From Chryseobacterium sp. ZHDP1 (GTDB taxonomy: Bacteria; Bacteroidota; Bacteroidia; Flavobacteriales; Weeksellaceae), in assembly GCF_018603435.1 (NCBI RefSeq), contig NZ_CP075682.1, forward strand, positions 2,108,001-2,172,000: a stretch of 64,000 nucleotides of DNA. Reading direction: 5' to 3'. The notes below the pieces were generated by a model, which saw only the letters and a program-made list of their open reading frames with translations, was not told the DNA's origin and did not search any database. This document shows positions 35,201 to 43,437 of the stretch, piece after piece (the first letter of the stretch is position 1; each line of letters opens with the position of its first letter). A program made the translations under genes and the position numbers.

Positions 35201-35466
35201 TTACGGGAACGATTCAGTGGGAACGCAGAAAAACCTCTATCAGAGGAAATTTCTCATTCATCAATAATAATTTCAACGGCAATAATTTCAGCATTGTCGG
35301 AAACCAGATGTTGGATGGATTAAAACCGGGGAAAAATCAGGTTTGGAGTGTTTTCATTCAGCAGGCAATTAATTCTTTCCTTCAGCTAAATTTAAATTAT
35401 GAAGGCAGAAATTCCGGAGACCGTACGATTCATATCGGAAGTATGCAGGTGAAAGCGAGTTTCTAA
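32218..35466 (+). CDS. Large outer-membrane beta-barrel protein with SprA-like motif
   Basis: A 1082-aa protein from TTG 32218 with a signal peptide (RNFILIFVLLFVGMFSGNAQ). Residues about 90-190 contain GSIIRGITFGNNQGQSVQSS, DLQISGRLSKDVTILASISD and LEEFDKIYMQLNIKDKSI. This layout reminds me of the repeated unit of SprA and related very large Bacteroidota outer-membrane proteins. The rest is a long series of amphipathic strands ending in a C-terminal Phe (GSMQVKASF), as expected for an outer-membrane barrel. A calcium-like loop (DYNGDGVQQLDEFE) sits at about residue 780. The role is unknown; T9SS or gliding relation is only a resemblance. Confidence 0.8.
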   Translation: MRNFILIFVLLFVGMFSGNAQIFTWKNPNLPQSNLKNDSLKQDSILAARFEQDIFAKDTLDFIKTNNRILVDEGVLAKNDKKRFLGELNSKGSIIRGITFGNNQGQSVQSSMDLQISGRLSKDVTILASISDHNLPIQADGYTQTLEEFDKIYMQLNIKDKSILRAGHLDLVEAKNYFAKYQRRSMGLEFQTEFGKENKTFVDVSMGVARSEFHRIRFQGVEGNQGPYRLTGKNGEQFITLISGSEQVFIDGILMKRGENQDYIINYNTGEVTFTSFRPIFQQNFITISYNYTNRNYSRYLFTGKVEHKREKLKLGLNWFMENDNKNAPLSLNLSQEDQHILAEAGNNPNLMYAPSGVVTEYDVNKILYKLVQGSGGNYYEFSTDATQTLYSVSYTYFGANLGDYKITQTTNNGRVFAYVGPNMGDYRAVRKLPSPEKSQVYSVNSEYLLKDGKIGADISLSNYDVNLFSSKDSQQNIGYAWRVFGNKTFTKNNWKGTPNFEYQYIDKQFHILDRINDVEFSRDFNLAQEFSGRTQNRFIFSFLNKWNNKSTLNYRINYLDEQETYKGIKNDLDFGWISGKFFTKGNLSYLNTNAVLQDTKFIRGGASTEFTGKKGSWAIGGSMEHNEKKYNDTQLMDVTSFSWKELFVQKKIGDSTRTKLLAKVYMRDNDSVRDNRLQNMNNILGIMAESQIIKTEKTTLNALLHYRKFFYQNQDVDLSRNNDFVVGNILYNQQLFKNGMRLQAFYELGNGQEAQREFQYIKVTDGQGIYKWTDYNGDGVQQLDEFEIAEYSDLAQYIRIYTNSVRYIPSNKNKIQLALFVNPSIVFNSENKFLKRWNFNISLNSQNSFFKKDKVLVLNPFEKSDDMILKNQNILASAQFSPTDKSGWNGNYRFISNDNLINANFSNEEREQVSHFLNIGYWFNKEFRIDWENSVHDIQNSSQLFSTRDYRLNNFETKPKATYKFTDAIQAELSSAFRQKQRVDGEEFLKAFDVTGTIQWERRKTSIRGNFSFINNNFNGNNFSIVGNQMLDGLKPGKNQVWSVFIQQAINSFLQLNLNYEGRNSGDRTIHIGSMQVKASF

Positions 35467-35469
35467 AGC

Positions 35470-35515
35470 CGGAGGTTTTTGAGTTGGAGAGTTTTTGTGT
35501 TGGAGGGTTGGAGTG
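35470..35515 (+). repeat. GAG/TTGG-rich low-complexity tract
   Basis: Short repeats of the type GAGTTGGAGAGTTTTTG follow the barrel gene stop. A related tract follows the Uup gene at 46118. Confidence 0.5.
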
Positions 35516-35630
35516 TTTTAGATTTCTTGCTTAGTATTATAATTTACCTGAGATTTTCGTTTTCTACACTTCTTATTGACAGCAATTACATTAATAGAAA
35601 TTATCAAATTCTGAAATGCTCAGAAATTCG

Positions 35631-35638
35631 TAAATTTG
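35631..35638 (+). promoter_or_regulatory. -7 box of dusB, 4 bases before its ATG
   Basis: TAAATTTG ends at 35638 and the ATG is at 35643, so the transcript would be leaderless or nearly so. No -33 TTG is at the usual position. Confidence 0.6.
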
Positions 35639-35642
35639 CACC

Positions 35643-36641
35643 ATGATAAAAATTGGCAATATAGAACTGCCGGAATTTCCGCTTTTGCTTGCACCGATGG
35701 AAGATGTGAGTGATCCGCCGTTCAGAAGACTCTGCAAAATGCACGGAGCAGATTTAATGTATTCGGAGTTTATCTCTTCGGAAGGGTTAATTCGTGATGC
35801 TATCAAGAGCAGAAAAAAGCTTGATATTTTCGATTACGAAAGACCTGTCGGAATTCAGATTTTTGGAGGTGACGAAGAAGCAATGGCAATGTCTGCAAGA
35901 ATTGTGGAAACGGTAAATCCGGATCTGGTTGATATCAATTTCGGATGCCCTGTAAAAAAAGTGGTCTGTAAAGGAGCAGGAGCAGGAGTTTTGAAGGATA
36001 TTGATCTTATGGTTCGTCTTACCAAAGCTGTTGTACGGTCTACAAGTCTTCCTGTAACGGTAAAAACACGTTTAGGCTGGGACAGCACTTCCATTAATAT
36101 TGATGAAGTGGCAGAACGTCTTCAGGAAACAGGCATCAAAGCATTAACCATTCATGCGAGAACCCGCGCGCAGATGTACAAAGGCGAAGCAGACTGGGAA
36201 CATATTTCAAGAATTAAGCAAAATCCTAATATTGAAATCCCGATTTTCGGGAATGGTGATATTGATTCTCCTGAGAAAGCGTTAGAATACAAACAGAAAT
36301 ATGCCTGCGACGGAATTATGATCGGTCGTGCAGCGATTGGCTATCCCTGGATTTTTAACGAAATCAAGCATTTCTTTAAAACCGGAGAGCATTTGTCGGC
36401 TCCTACAATCGAAGACCGATTACTGGCGGTTCGTCAGCATGCAGAATGGAGTGCAGAATGGAAAGGCGAAAGATTAGGACTGGTGGAAATGAGACAGCAT
36501 TACAGCAATTATTTCCGTGGAGTTCCTCACTTTAAAGATTTCAGAAAGAAATTTTTAGAAGTATTCACTTTAGAAGAAATGGATGCGCTGATTAAAGAAA
36601 CGCAGGAGTTTTACACAGAATATTTAGCACAACAGGCATAA
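35643..36641 (+). CDS. dusB: tRNA-dihydrouridine synthase
   Basis: FMN enzyme that reduces uridines in tRNA D-loops. Motifs are LLLAPMEDVSDPPFRRLCKMHGADLMYSEF at the N-terminus, PVGIQIFGGDEEAM, the catalytic-Cys region DINFGCPVKKVVCKGAGAGVL, VKTRLGW, ALTIHARTRAQMYKGEADWE and DGIMIGRAAIGYPWIF. It belongs to the DusB-type branch by overall motif pattern and length (332 aa). It is monocistronic, with a terminator directly after. Confidence 0.94.
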   Translation: MIKIGNIELPEFPLLLAPMEDVSDPPFRRLCKMHGADLMYSEFISSEGLIRDAIKSRKKLDIFDYERPVGIQIFGGDEEAMAMSARIVETVNPDLVDINFGCPVKKVVCKGAGAGVLKDIDLMVRLTKAVVRSTSLPVTVKTRLGWDSTSINIDEVAERLQETGIKALTIHARTRAQMYKGEADWEHISRIKQNPNIEIPIFGNGDIDSPEKALEYKQKYACDGIMIGRAAIGYPWIFNEIKHFFKTGEHLSAPTIEDRLLAVRQHAEWSAEWKGERLGLVEMRQHYSNYFRGVPHFKDFRKKFLEVFTLEEMDALIKETQEFYTEYLAQQA

Positions 36642-36648
36642 AAAAATG

Positions 36649-36679
36649 AAACCATCAATAGTAAGTTGATGGTTTTTTT
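36649..36679 (+). terminator. Terminator of dusB
   Basis: AACCATCAA pairs with TTGATGGTT around TAGTAAG and is followed by seven T. Confidence 0.88.
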
Positions 36680-36702
36680 ATTTTCATTGTTTAGTTTTTT
36701 AT

Positions 36703-37446
36703 CTAGTATCCTTCCGAAGACGTTTGATTTTTAATTAAAGCCAATGCCGAAGAAGTCCCGATTCTTTTTACTCCAAGATTAATCATTTTTTCTGCATCTT
36801 CCGGAGTTCTTACTCCGCCCGCAGCTTTTACAGGAAGTTTTCCTGCATTATCGAGCATAATTTTTATTCCTTCAAATGTTGCTCCATTTGGCTTTCCTTC
36901 TTTTGTTTCGTAAAAGCCTGTGGAAGATTTCACAAAAATTTTCGATAAATCATTTTCGGAAAAGTTATCTTCTGCCCAAATAGAAATATTTTTGGTAAGA
37001 TCAGCAATCTGCTCATCAGTTAAAGCTGCAATCTCAATGATCCATTTTGCAATTTTATGATGTTCAAGACTAAGCCTGGTGCATTTTACAAACTCATTTT
37101 TTACAAGCTCAAGATCACCTTTCAGATAAGCATTGTAATTGATCACAAAATCCAGTTCATCTGCTCCGTCAGCAATTGCTTTTTCAGCTTCGGTAAGTTT
37201 TTCATCTACAGAGCAGGTTCCTTCATGAAACCCGATCACCGTTCCTACGACAACATCTGAATTCTTTCCCTGAATATACTTTTTAATCTCAGAAACATAA
37301 TCCGGACGGATCATTACGGCAAAAATACCGTGATCGATCGCTTCCTGTGTAAGTTCGATATCTTTCTGTAAAGTTTCTTCCTGTGAAAGTCCTGACTGTG
37401 CAGGTGTTTTCAAATATGTTGAATCCAGATATTGTGCAATATTCAT
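36703..37446 (-). CDS. deoC: Deoxyribose-phosphate aldolase
   Basis: Splits 2-deoxyribose 5-phosphate into glyceraldehyde 3-phosphate and acetaldehyde. Motifs are FAVMIRPDYVSEIKK, VVGTVIGFHEGTCSVDEK, ADELDFVINYNAYLKGD, the Schiff-base Lys region IFVKSSTGF and PVKAAGGVRTPEDAEKMI. The length of 247 aa fits the class I enzyme. It is last in a minus-strand trio, 6 bases after the Lrp-type regulator, so the regulator may control or share its promoter. Confidence 0.96.
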   Translation of the reverse strand: MNIAQYLDSTYLKTPAQSGLSQEETLQKDIELTQEAIDHGIFAVMIRPDYVSEIKKYIQGKNSDVVVGTVIGFHEGTCSVDEKLTEAEKAIADGADELDFVINYNAYLKGDLELVKNEFVKCTRLSLEHHKIAKWIIEIAALTDEQIADLTKNISIWAEDNFSENDLSKIFVKSSTGFYETKEGKPNGATFEGIKIMLDNAGKLPVKAAGGVRTPEDAEKMINLGVKRIGTSSALALIKNQTSSEGY

Positions 37447-37452
37447 AATCTA

Positions 37453-37923
37453 TTATACTTTCAGTTGTCTGTAAATACCCTGCTCCAAAGATATGAAAGT
37501 TTCTGTTCTTATAACGCCTTTCAATTGCTGAAGTTTACTAAGAATCTGCATTAGATGATCGTTGTCTTTACAAAGAACTTTAAGGAAAATGGTATAATTT
37601 CCTGTGGTATAATGCGCTTCTACCACTTCATTAATATCTTTCAGGGATTTTACCATATCCGGATAATGGCTCGGCTGATCCAGAAATACACCAATGTAAG
37701 AAATTACTTTGTATCCTATCTTTTTAGGATTCAGAAAGGATATGGAGTTTTCTATAACCCCTGCCTGTTCAAGTTTTTTTATTCTTTGATGAACCGCCGT
37801 CGTGGAGATTCCTACATTTTTTGAAATATGAGCTAATGATGATTTGGCATTATCCATCAGCATATAAATTATTTCCTTGTCAATTGAATCTAACTGATAA
37901 CTCGTGTTGTTTGAATTTTTCAT
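37453..37923 (-). CDS. Lrp/AsnC family transcriptional regulator
   Basis: A 156-aa regulator. The N-terminal winged helix-turn-helix (residues about 8-65: SIDKEIIYMLMDNAKSSLAHISKNVGISTTAVHQRIKKLEQAGVI) is followed by the RAM effector domain (about 70-150: VISYIGVFLD, YTTGNYTIFLKVLCKDND). Such proteins sense amino acids as octamers. It sits between the EEP nuclease gene (22-base gap) and deoC (6-base gap), so it is probably co-transcribed with them. The target genes are unknown. Confidence 0.93.
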   Translation of the reverse strand: MKNSNNTSYQLDSIDKEIIYMLMDNAKSSLAHISKNVGISTTAVHQRIKKLEQAGVIENSISFLNPKKIGYKVISYIGVFLDQPSHYPDMVKSLKDINEVVEAHYTTGNYTIFLKVLCKDNDHLMQILSKLQQLKGVIRTETFISLEQGIYRQLKV

Positions 37924-37945
37924 TCTTTCTACTTTATTTATGTTT

Positions 37946-38890
37946 TTACATCTGTTTACAAATCCCTAATTTTATAAAAACCGGAAAATGATCGCTGTAG
38001 CCTCCCAAATACCTTGTTCCCGCATACGTTCGGTAAGGTCTGCCTGCAAACTTTCTGTCGCGGCTGCTGAGTTTTTCAGAATTGAATATTTTTGCCTCCT
38101 GAAATTCAAGAACATGATCATCATTAAAGAACGACTTCGATAAAATGATCTGATCGTACAGCAGTCCCGATTTATAATGAAAAGTAGAATAATTTCTTGT
38201 GGAAAACAGATGCTGGAAAGGATTTTCCAATATTTTTACTCCTGCATCGTCAAAAAGAATTTTTACTAAATTTTCATCATCTGGGTTTTCATTAAAATCA
38301 CCGCACAGAATTACATTTTCTTTGCTATTATTTACAACATTTAAAATTCTTTCACGGATCTCAGAAAGTATAAAGGCTCTTTTGGGCTTATTAATATCTT
38401 TTTCGCGCTTAGAGGGAAGGTGTGCAATAAAAATATTAATAATCTCTCCTTTATATCTTACTTTAGAATAAAGAATATCTCTTGTTGTATCGTAATTTTC
38501 TGTGCTTCTGTTTATAATTTCAAAGAAGAATGTAATAGCTTCAGAATCTATTATTTCCACTTTGTTTTTATCATATAATAAGGCAACATCTACCCTTCTT
38601 TCATCCATAGAATTGTAATGCACAATTCCATACTCTGAATTAAAAGGTTCCATTTTCACAAGATCCTCCAGAACTTTCCTTCCGGAAACTTCGGAAAGAC
38701 CAATTATAAAAGGCAATACTCCATTCTCTTCCTTCATGAGCCTGAAAACATGTGCAATTTTTGAAAGTTTGTTCCGGTATCTTCCCTCATCCCAGTTCCT
38801 GAGTCCCGATATAGTTGGGTCCAACTTGTGCATTGGTTTCGGATCCGGTAAAAATAAGTTTTCAACGTTGTAAAAACTAAACAACTCCAT
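37946..38890 (-). CDS. Endonuclease/exonuclease/phosphatase family protein
   Basis: The EEP metal-dependent hydrolase fold is complete: MELFSFYNVENLF at the N-terminus, IGLSEVSGRKVLEDLV with the metal-binding Glu, NIFIAHLPSKR, VILCGDFNENPDDEN and GYSDHFPVFIKL with the SDH catalytic triad. I chose the ATG at 38890 (314 aa); a TTG at 38911 is also possible but adds only seven residues before the usual start. There is no signal peptide, so it is probably cytoplasmic. The substrate (nucleic acid or phosphoester) is not clear. Confidence 0.9.
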   Translation of the reverse strand: MELFSFYNVENLFLPDPKPMHKLDPTISGLRNWDEGRYRNKLSKIAHVFRLMKEENGVLPFIIGLSEVSGRKVLEDLVKMEPFNSEYGIVHYNSMDERRVDVALLYDKNKVEIIDSEAITFFFEIINRSTENYDTTRDILYSKVRYKGEIINIFIAHLPSKREKDINKPKRAFILSEIRERILNVVNNSKENVILCGDFNENPDDENLVKILFDDAGVKILENPFQHLFSTRNYSTFHYKSGLLYDQIILSKSFFNDDHVLEFQEAKIFNSEKLSSRDRKFAGRPYRTYAGTRYLGGYSDHFPVFIKLGICKQM

Positions 38891-39268
38891 TAGCACATTT
38901 TCTGATTTCAAACAATTACCTTTTTTTATTTAAAATGAATATGTAAATTTATTATTTTATTTAATATATCGTTAATAATTTTAACAAATTTGCAAAATTA
39001 ATTTATTATTCAAATATAAGCATTTAAAAGAATTATTTAAATCAAATAGATAAATTTAATTAAAAATATTATGCACAATCTAATATATGCTTTAGACCCA
39101 AAATAAAACGGTATTTTTAAATTTAATTTTTCTGTAGAAGAAATTCTATGAACAGCTAGGTAATAAGAATTTTTTCAACCATTTTTAAACAACAACTATT
39201 GTTTGCTGCTGTAAAAATTTATAAAAAAATCAATTGTAAATTTAGGACAACGATAGGTTTTATCTATT
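38891..39268. other. AT-rich gene-free region
   Basis: I see no gene. A minus-strand TAAATTTA near 38947 is one base off the -7 consensus and could start the EEP-Lrp-deoC transcript. CAAATTTG occurs near 38990. No clear terminator follows trmD. Confidence 0.4.
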
Positions 39269-39940
39269 TTAAAGAAGATCAGGACGTTTTTCTGTAGTGA
39301 TTCTTACCGCTTCATCGTGCCTCCATTCTTCAATTTTGGCAAAATTTCCGCTCAGTAAAACTTTTGGAACTTCCAGACCTTTGTAAACTTCAGGTCTTGT
39401 ATAAATTGGAGGAGATAAAAGATCGTCCTGAAAACTGTCTGTTAGAGCACTTTGCTCATCATTCAGAACTCCCGGAAGCAGCCGGATGACAGAATCTGCA
39501 AGAACGCAGGCTGCCAATTCTCCGCCGGTAAGAACATAATCGCCTATGGAAATTTCCTTCGTGATGTGCAGATCTCTTACACGCTGATCAATACCTTTAT
39601 AATGCCCACACAAGAAAATCAGATTATTTTTAATGGAAAGTGTATTCGCAATTTTCTGGTTTAGGGTAACTCCATCCGGCGTAAGATAAATCACCTCATC
39701 GTATTCTCTCTGAGATTTTAATTCTGAAATACAGTTGTCCAGAGGCTCCACCATCATCACCATTCCTGCACCGCCGCCGTAAGGTTCATCATCAATCTGT
39801 TTTTTTTTGTTGATTCCCCAATCTCTCAAATGATGGAAGTGCACTTCTGCCAAACCTTTATCAATCGCTCTTCTTAAAATAGAAGTTTTAAACGGACTTT
39901 CCATCAGTTCCGGAAGTACGCTTATTATATCAATTCTCAT
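39269..39940 (-). CDS. trmD: tRNA (guanine-N1)-methyltransferase
   Basis: Methylates G37 of tRNAs with AdoMet through a trefoil knot (SPOUT) fold. The sequence opens [25 protein letters not shown] and has [17 protein letters not shown], the knot segment [46 protein letters not shown] and a C-terminal RPDLL. The length of 223 aa is normal. Its ATG overlaps the TGA of the upstream NADH dehydrogenase gene (ATGA), suggesting translational coupling. It is not next to rimM or rplS here. Confidence 0.97.
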   Translation of the reverse strand: MRIDIISVLPELMESPFKTSILRRAIDKGLAEVHFHHLRDWGINKKKQIDDEPYGGGAGMVMMVEPLDNCISELKSQREYDEVIYLTPDGVTLNQKIANTLSIKNNLIFLCGHYKGIDQRVRDLHITKEISIGDYVLTGGELAACVLADSVIRLLPGVLNDEQSALTDSFQDDLLSPPIYTRPEVYKGLEVPKVLLSGNFAKIEEWRHDEAVRITTEKRPDLL

Positions 39941-41199
39941 TGTACTGTTTCGTTTTTCTTATTTGGCAAAATTATCAATCTTAAAGAAGAATCTTTATTA
40001 AAATAGCTCCACATCCAGTTGAAGAACACGGCAAGCTTGTTTCTTACACTTAAAATAAGCATTAAATGTAAAAACATCCAGAAATACCACGCAAGAAACC
40101 CCTGAAATTTAATAAATGGTAAATCTACAACCGCTCTGTGTTTTCCGATGGTAGCGAGAGAACCTTTGTCATCATACTCATACTCAATCCATTCATTCGG
40201 ATTTTTCTTTAAAAGGTTCCTACCTAAATTTTTTGCCTGATTAATTGCTACGTTTGCCACCTGTGGATGACCCTGCGGATATTTCGGAGTTTCCATATAC
40301 GCAATATCTCCGATTGCAAAAACATTATCGTAGCCTTTTATTTTATTGTATCTGTCTGTAATATATCTGTTTTTGACCAATTTTTCGGCAGGAAAACCAT
40401 CTACAACGTTTCCTGTAACGCCGGCTGCCCAGATTACATTATTAGAAGGAATGGTTTTTCCGCTTTTCATATACACTTTATCACCATCATAATCCGTAAC
40501 GTATTCCTGACTTAAAAATGTAACGCCTAAATCTTTTAAATATTCTTCAGATTTCTGCTGTGCTTCCGGACTCATTACCGCCAAAGGCTTTTCTGTAGAA
40601 CTTACCAGAATAATCTTCAAATGGTCAAAATTCATGTAAGGATAATCTCGCGGAAGAATTTCTTTTTTCATTTCGGAGAAAGCTCCGGCTAATTCTACTC
40701 CAGTCGGTCCGCTTCCTACGATTACGATATTCCAGTTTCCATCGTCGCTCCTGCTTTTTTCAAGAATCAGCTTTTCGAAAGTCATTAAAACATGATTTCG
40801 GATACTGATCGCTTCCTGAGTATTTTTCATTCCGAAAGCTTTACCTTCAAGATCTTTATTTCCAAAAAAATTGGTTTTGCATCCTGTAGCGATAATTAAT
40901 TTATCGTAGGTAAATTCTGCTTCATCGGTAATGACTTTATTATTGGCAGTATCGATTTCCTTAACTTCCGTGAGGCGAAACTGGGTATTTCTGGAACGCT
41001 GAAAAATTTTTCTGAAAGGAAAAGAAATATTGGAAGGCTCAATCCTTCCGCATGCAACCTGATAGAAAAGCGGCTGAAACATATGATGGTTTACCCGATC
41101 CAGAACAATTACCTTTTTGTTCCTGTTATTCAACGTTTTCGCAAGCTGCAGCCCCGCAAAACCTCCTCCAATGATGATGATCTTTTCGCGTGTTTCCAT
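39937..41199 (-). CDS. Type II NADH dehydrogenase (NAD(P)/FAD-dependent oxidoreductase)
   Basis: A 420-aa NDH-2-type flavoprotein that passes electrons from NADH to quinone without pumping. It has the FAD motif [33 protein letters not shown], the second nucleotide motif [51 protein letters not shown] and a C-terminal membrane-associated helix pair ([20 protein letters not shown]). I start at ATG 41199 because the -7 box at 41213-41206 lies just upstream of it and overlaps the alternative TTG at 41208. Confidence 0.93.
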   Translation of the reverse strand: METREKIIIIGGGFAGLQLAKTLNNRNKKVIVLDRVNHHMFQPLFYQVACGRIEPSNISFPFRKIFQRSRNTQFRLTEVKEIDTANNKVITDEAEFTYDKLIIATGCKTNFFGNKDLEGKAFGMKNTQEAISIRNHVLMTFEKLILEKSRSDDGNWNIVIVGSGPTGVELAGAFSEMKKEILPRDYPYMNFDHLKIILVSSTEKPLAVMSPEAQQKSEEYLKDLGVTFLSQEYVTDYDGDKVYMKSGKTIPSNNVIWAAGVTGNVVDGFPAEKLVKNRYITDRYNKIKGYDNVFAIGDIAYMETPKYPQGHPQVANVAINQAKNLGRNLLKKNPNEWIEYEYDDKGSLATIGKHRAVVDLPFIKFQGFLAWYFWMFLHLMLILSVRNKLAVFFNWMWSYFNKDSSLRLIILPNKKNETVQ

Positions 41200-41205
41200 A
41201 GTACA

Positions 41206-41213
41206 CAAATTTA
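41206..41213 (-). promoter_or_regulatory. -7 box of the NDH-2 gene
   Basis: TAAATTTG on the minus strand ends 6 bases before the ATG at 41199, giving a very short leader. Confidence 0.6.
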
Positions 41214-41247
41214 CTGATTTTATTTAGCATTTAGAAGTGAAAAAAGC

Positions 41248-41255
41248 TAGTTTTG
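41248..41255 (+). promoter_or_regulatory. -7 box of the GH25 gene
   Basis: TAGTTTTG lies 20 bases before ATG 41276. It is within the alternative GTG-started reading, which supports the later start. Confidence 0.5.
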
Positions 41256-41275
41256 TAAATCTTTATTCACAAACG

Positions 41276-42127
41276 ATGTACAGCAAAAAAACCGCCAAAA
41301 AGATCCATAAAAACCGCCGGAAAAAATATCTTTTACGAAGAAAAATCGTACTGGCTATTTTAATTGTTGCTCTTATCGGAACAGGGTTGTATTTAAGACA
41401 ATCCATAAGTTATTATTACGCTTTATATTTCAATAAATTTACTCATAGAAAACTCCACAACAGTGAAACGGAAACGCTGAGAATTCAGAAAATCCTTTCT
41501 AATAATTTAGATAAAACATACGGATTTGATGTGTCGCATTATCAGAATAAAGAAGATATCAAATGGGACAGCCTTACGATCGGAAACAAAACTATTCCGC
41601 TGGAGTTTGTGGTGATGCGTGCAACGATGGGAAACCGAAATGCCGACAAACATTTTTCTGATTTCTGGGAGCAGGCTAAAAAGCAGGATTTAATCCGCGG
41701 AGCGTATCATTTTTACAGAGCAGATGAAGATCCTGTAATTCAGGCAAATAATTTTCTGGAAAATGTAAAGCTTGAAAGCGGAGATCTTCCTCCGATTTTG
41801 GATATTGAGAAAATCCCGAAGCGAAAAACGAATAAAAAACTGGTTGAAGATCTTAAAGTGTGGTGCAAAATTGTTGAGGAAACCTATGGTGAAAAACCAA
41901 TCATTTACACCTATTATCATTACTACAAAGATTTCCTGAAGGGCGAATTTGATGATTATCCGCTCTGGCTTGCGAATTATAATGATGTTCCTGCTCCTTC
42001 TCCCGATGCAGACTGGGATTTCTGGCAGTTTACAGAAAACGGAATCGTGCACGGAATTAACACCAAAGTAGATCTGGATATTTACAATGGAAGTTCGTGG
42101 TCTTTGAAGAGGCTGACTCTGGATTGA
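41276..42127 (+). CDS. Glycoside hydrolase family 25 lysozyme, membrane-anchored
   Basis: Muramidase of the Chalaropsis type, cutting peptidoglycan. A strongly basic N-terminus (KKTAKKIHKNRRKKYLLRRK) precedes one transmembrane helix. The GH25 barrel starts at YGFDVSHYQNKEDIKWDSL, has FVVMRATMGNRNADKHF, the catalytic-Asp/Glu strand PPILDIEKIP, PIIYTYYHYYKDFLKG and ends DWDFWQFTENGIVHGI. I prefer ATG 41276 (283 aa) over GTG 41237 because a -7 box lies between them. The anchoring and orientation suggest a role in cell-wall remodelling rather than attack; this is inference. Confidence 0.92.
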   Translation: MYSKKTAKKIHKNRRKKYLLRRKIVLAILIVALIGTGLYLRQSISYYYALYFNKFTHRKLHNSETETLRIQKILSNNLDKTYGFDVSHYQNKEDIKWDSLTIGNKTIPLEFVVMRATMGNRNADKHFSDFWEQAKKQDLIRGAYHFYRADEDPVIQANNFLENVKLESGDLPPILDIEKIPKRKTNKKLVEDLKVWCKIVEETYGEKPIIYTYYHYYKDFLKGEFDDYPLWLANYNDVPAPSPDADWDFWQFTENGIVHGINTKVDLDIYNGSSWSLKRLTLD

Positions 42128-42159
42128 TTTTTTTCCGGTGATTTTGCATATTTTAAATT

Positions 42160-42211
42160 TTGGCTAAAGCCAATCGAAAAGCCTTATACTGTTAACGGGC
42201 TGAAGCCCGTT
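42160..42211. repeat. Pair of short GC hairpins (REP-like)
   Basis: TTGGCTAAAGCCAA (42160-42173) and AACGGGCTGAAGCCCGTT (42194-42211) are two short palindromes of the GGCT-AAGCC type. Similar ones occur at 63674-63787. They lie between convergent genes. Confidence 0.6.
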
Positions 42212-42260
42212 TCTATTGATGAAAATATCAAACTAAAACGTGTGTGAATTCTGTATAAAA

Positions 42261-43391
42261 CTATTTAAACGGCTTTCTTTGAATCCATTCGGTTTTTGGA
42301 GAAACAGAAGGAAAAATAGTTTTCAGGAAAGGATTAATCATGAAGTTTTTATGCTTTATTAAACCAAAAATTTCAGTCGGTTCCGCGCCGATCGTTGATT
42401 TTATCTCTAAAGCCGTTCTTCCTAGAATAATTCTTTCAGACCGATTGTCAATTCCAAATTTCACCATATCCAAAAGCATATTAAGATAGATCTGCTTTTC
42501 TTTCTGACAGTCTTTTTTGTAGCCTAAAAAGTAGGTATCGACATCTTTATTGTTGATAATCATCGTATAAAAACCGATAAATTGATTTTCTGAAAGATAT
42601 CCGAAGACTCTGAAATTTTCTCCTAGATTTTCTTTCATGCTTTCAAAATGATTTTCTCTGAGAAAAAAAGTATTGAAAGGCGCGTTTTCTGCGACATTCT
42701 GATAAAGAACATTCATTTCAGACTGATATTTTCTGATCATGTCTAAGCTGAATTCTTTCTTAACGGTTCCTTCCAGTTTCTTTTTGGCAGTTTTGGCTCT
42801 TGCCCTGTATTTTTTCGAAAAATCATTGATATAATCCTCAAAATTCTTCCAGTTTTCTCTTATCCGAAGAATCATATTCGGCTGAACGGAAAATCTGAAG
42901 TATTTCCGATGCTTTTCTCCTTCAAAGTATTTCAGAAAATTCGACTGGTAATCTTTATAAATCACCAGAGATGTTTTTCTTATTTCGTTCTGCATTGTAT
43001 AAACAGCTTCTTCCAACAATGGAATCATTTCTTCCGAAATAATTTTTGAGCTATCAAAATAAAATCCGTTCTGTCCGGTAAGCATATTATTTCCTAAAAT
43101 CATCACATCTTTACTCAATTGTCTTGCCACAAAATTCCTGATGGTACAGAACACTTCATTTTTCTGAAATGTTTTATGCTGAATAAAATCTAGATACTGA
43201 AACAAAGCACCGCCAATCAGATCATTTTCTTTGAAAAAACCGACAAAAAAACATTCCATATTCTGAGGTCGGGAATGTTCTAAAGCACAGAAGTATTCTC
43301 CGGAAAGCAGGATATTATGATTTCCGATCACCACATTCCACTCTTCCGGCAAATCGGCAGCTGACTGAAAAATTCTTAAAGTATATGACAT
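42261..43391 (-). CDS. Acyltransferase-like protein (GNAT/FemAB-type), 376 aa
   Basis: A soluble 376-aa protein with the layout of two linked GNAT-like folds, as in FemAB-type or BioF2-like acyltransferases. Features are GGALFQYLDFIQHKTFQK in the first half, a basic helix YRARAKTAKKKLEG in the middle, and NQFIGFYTMIINNKDVDTYFLGYKKD with ERIILGRTALEIKSTIGAE in the second half. These proteins typically use aminoacyl-tRNA or acyl-CoA donors, but no donor motif can be named here. There is no signal peptide. It lies directly downstream of DUF1761 on the minus strand but is separated by a terminator. Confidence 0.72.
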   Translation of the reverse strand: MSYTLRIFQSAADLPEEWNVVIGNHNILLSGEYFCALEHSRPQNMECFFVGFFKENDLIGGALFQYLDFIQHKTFQKNEVFCTIRNFVARQLSKDVMILGNNMLTGQNGFYFDSSKIISEEMIPLLEEAVYTMQNEIRKTSLVIYKDYQSNFLKYFEGEKHRKYFRFSVQPNMILRIRENWKNFEDYINDFSKKYRARAKTAKKKLEGTVKKEFSLDMIRKYQSEMNVLYQNVAENAPFNTFFLRENHFESMKENLGENFRVFGYLSENQFIGFYTMIINNKDVDTYFLGYKKDCQKEKQIYLNMLLDMVKFGIDNRSERIILGRTALEIKSTIGAEPTEIFGLIKHKNFMINPFLKTIFPSVSPKTEWIQRKPFK

Positions 43392-43417
43392 AAAAAAGGC
43401 TACGCAAAAGTAGCCTT
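43392..43417 (-). terminator. Terminator of the DUF1761 gene
   Basis: AAGGCTAC pairs with GTAGCCTT; on the minus strand it is followed by a T run. The tract ends at the start codon of the acyltransferase gene. Confidence 0.85.
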
Positions 43418-43437
43418 AACTTTTTAAAACATTACAT

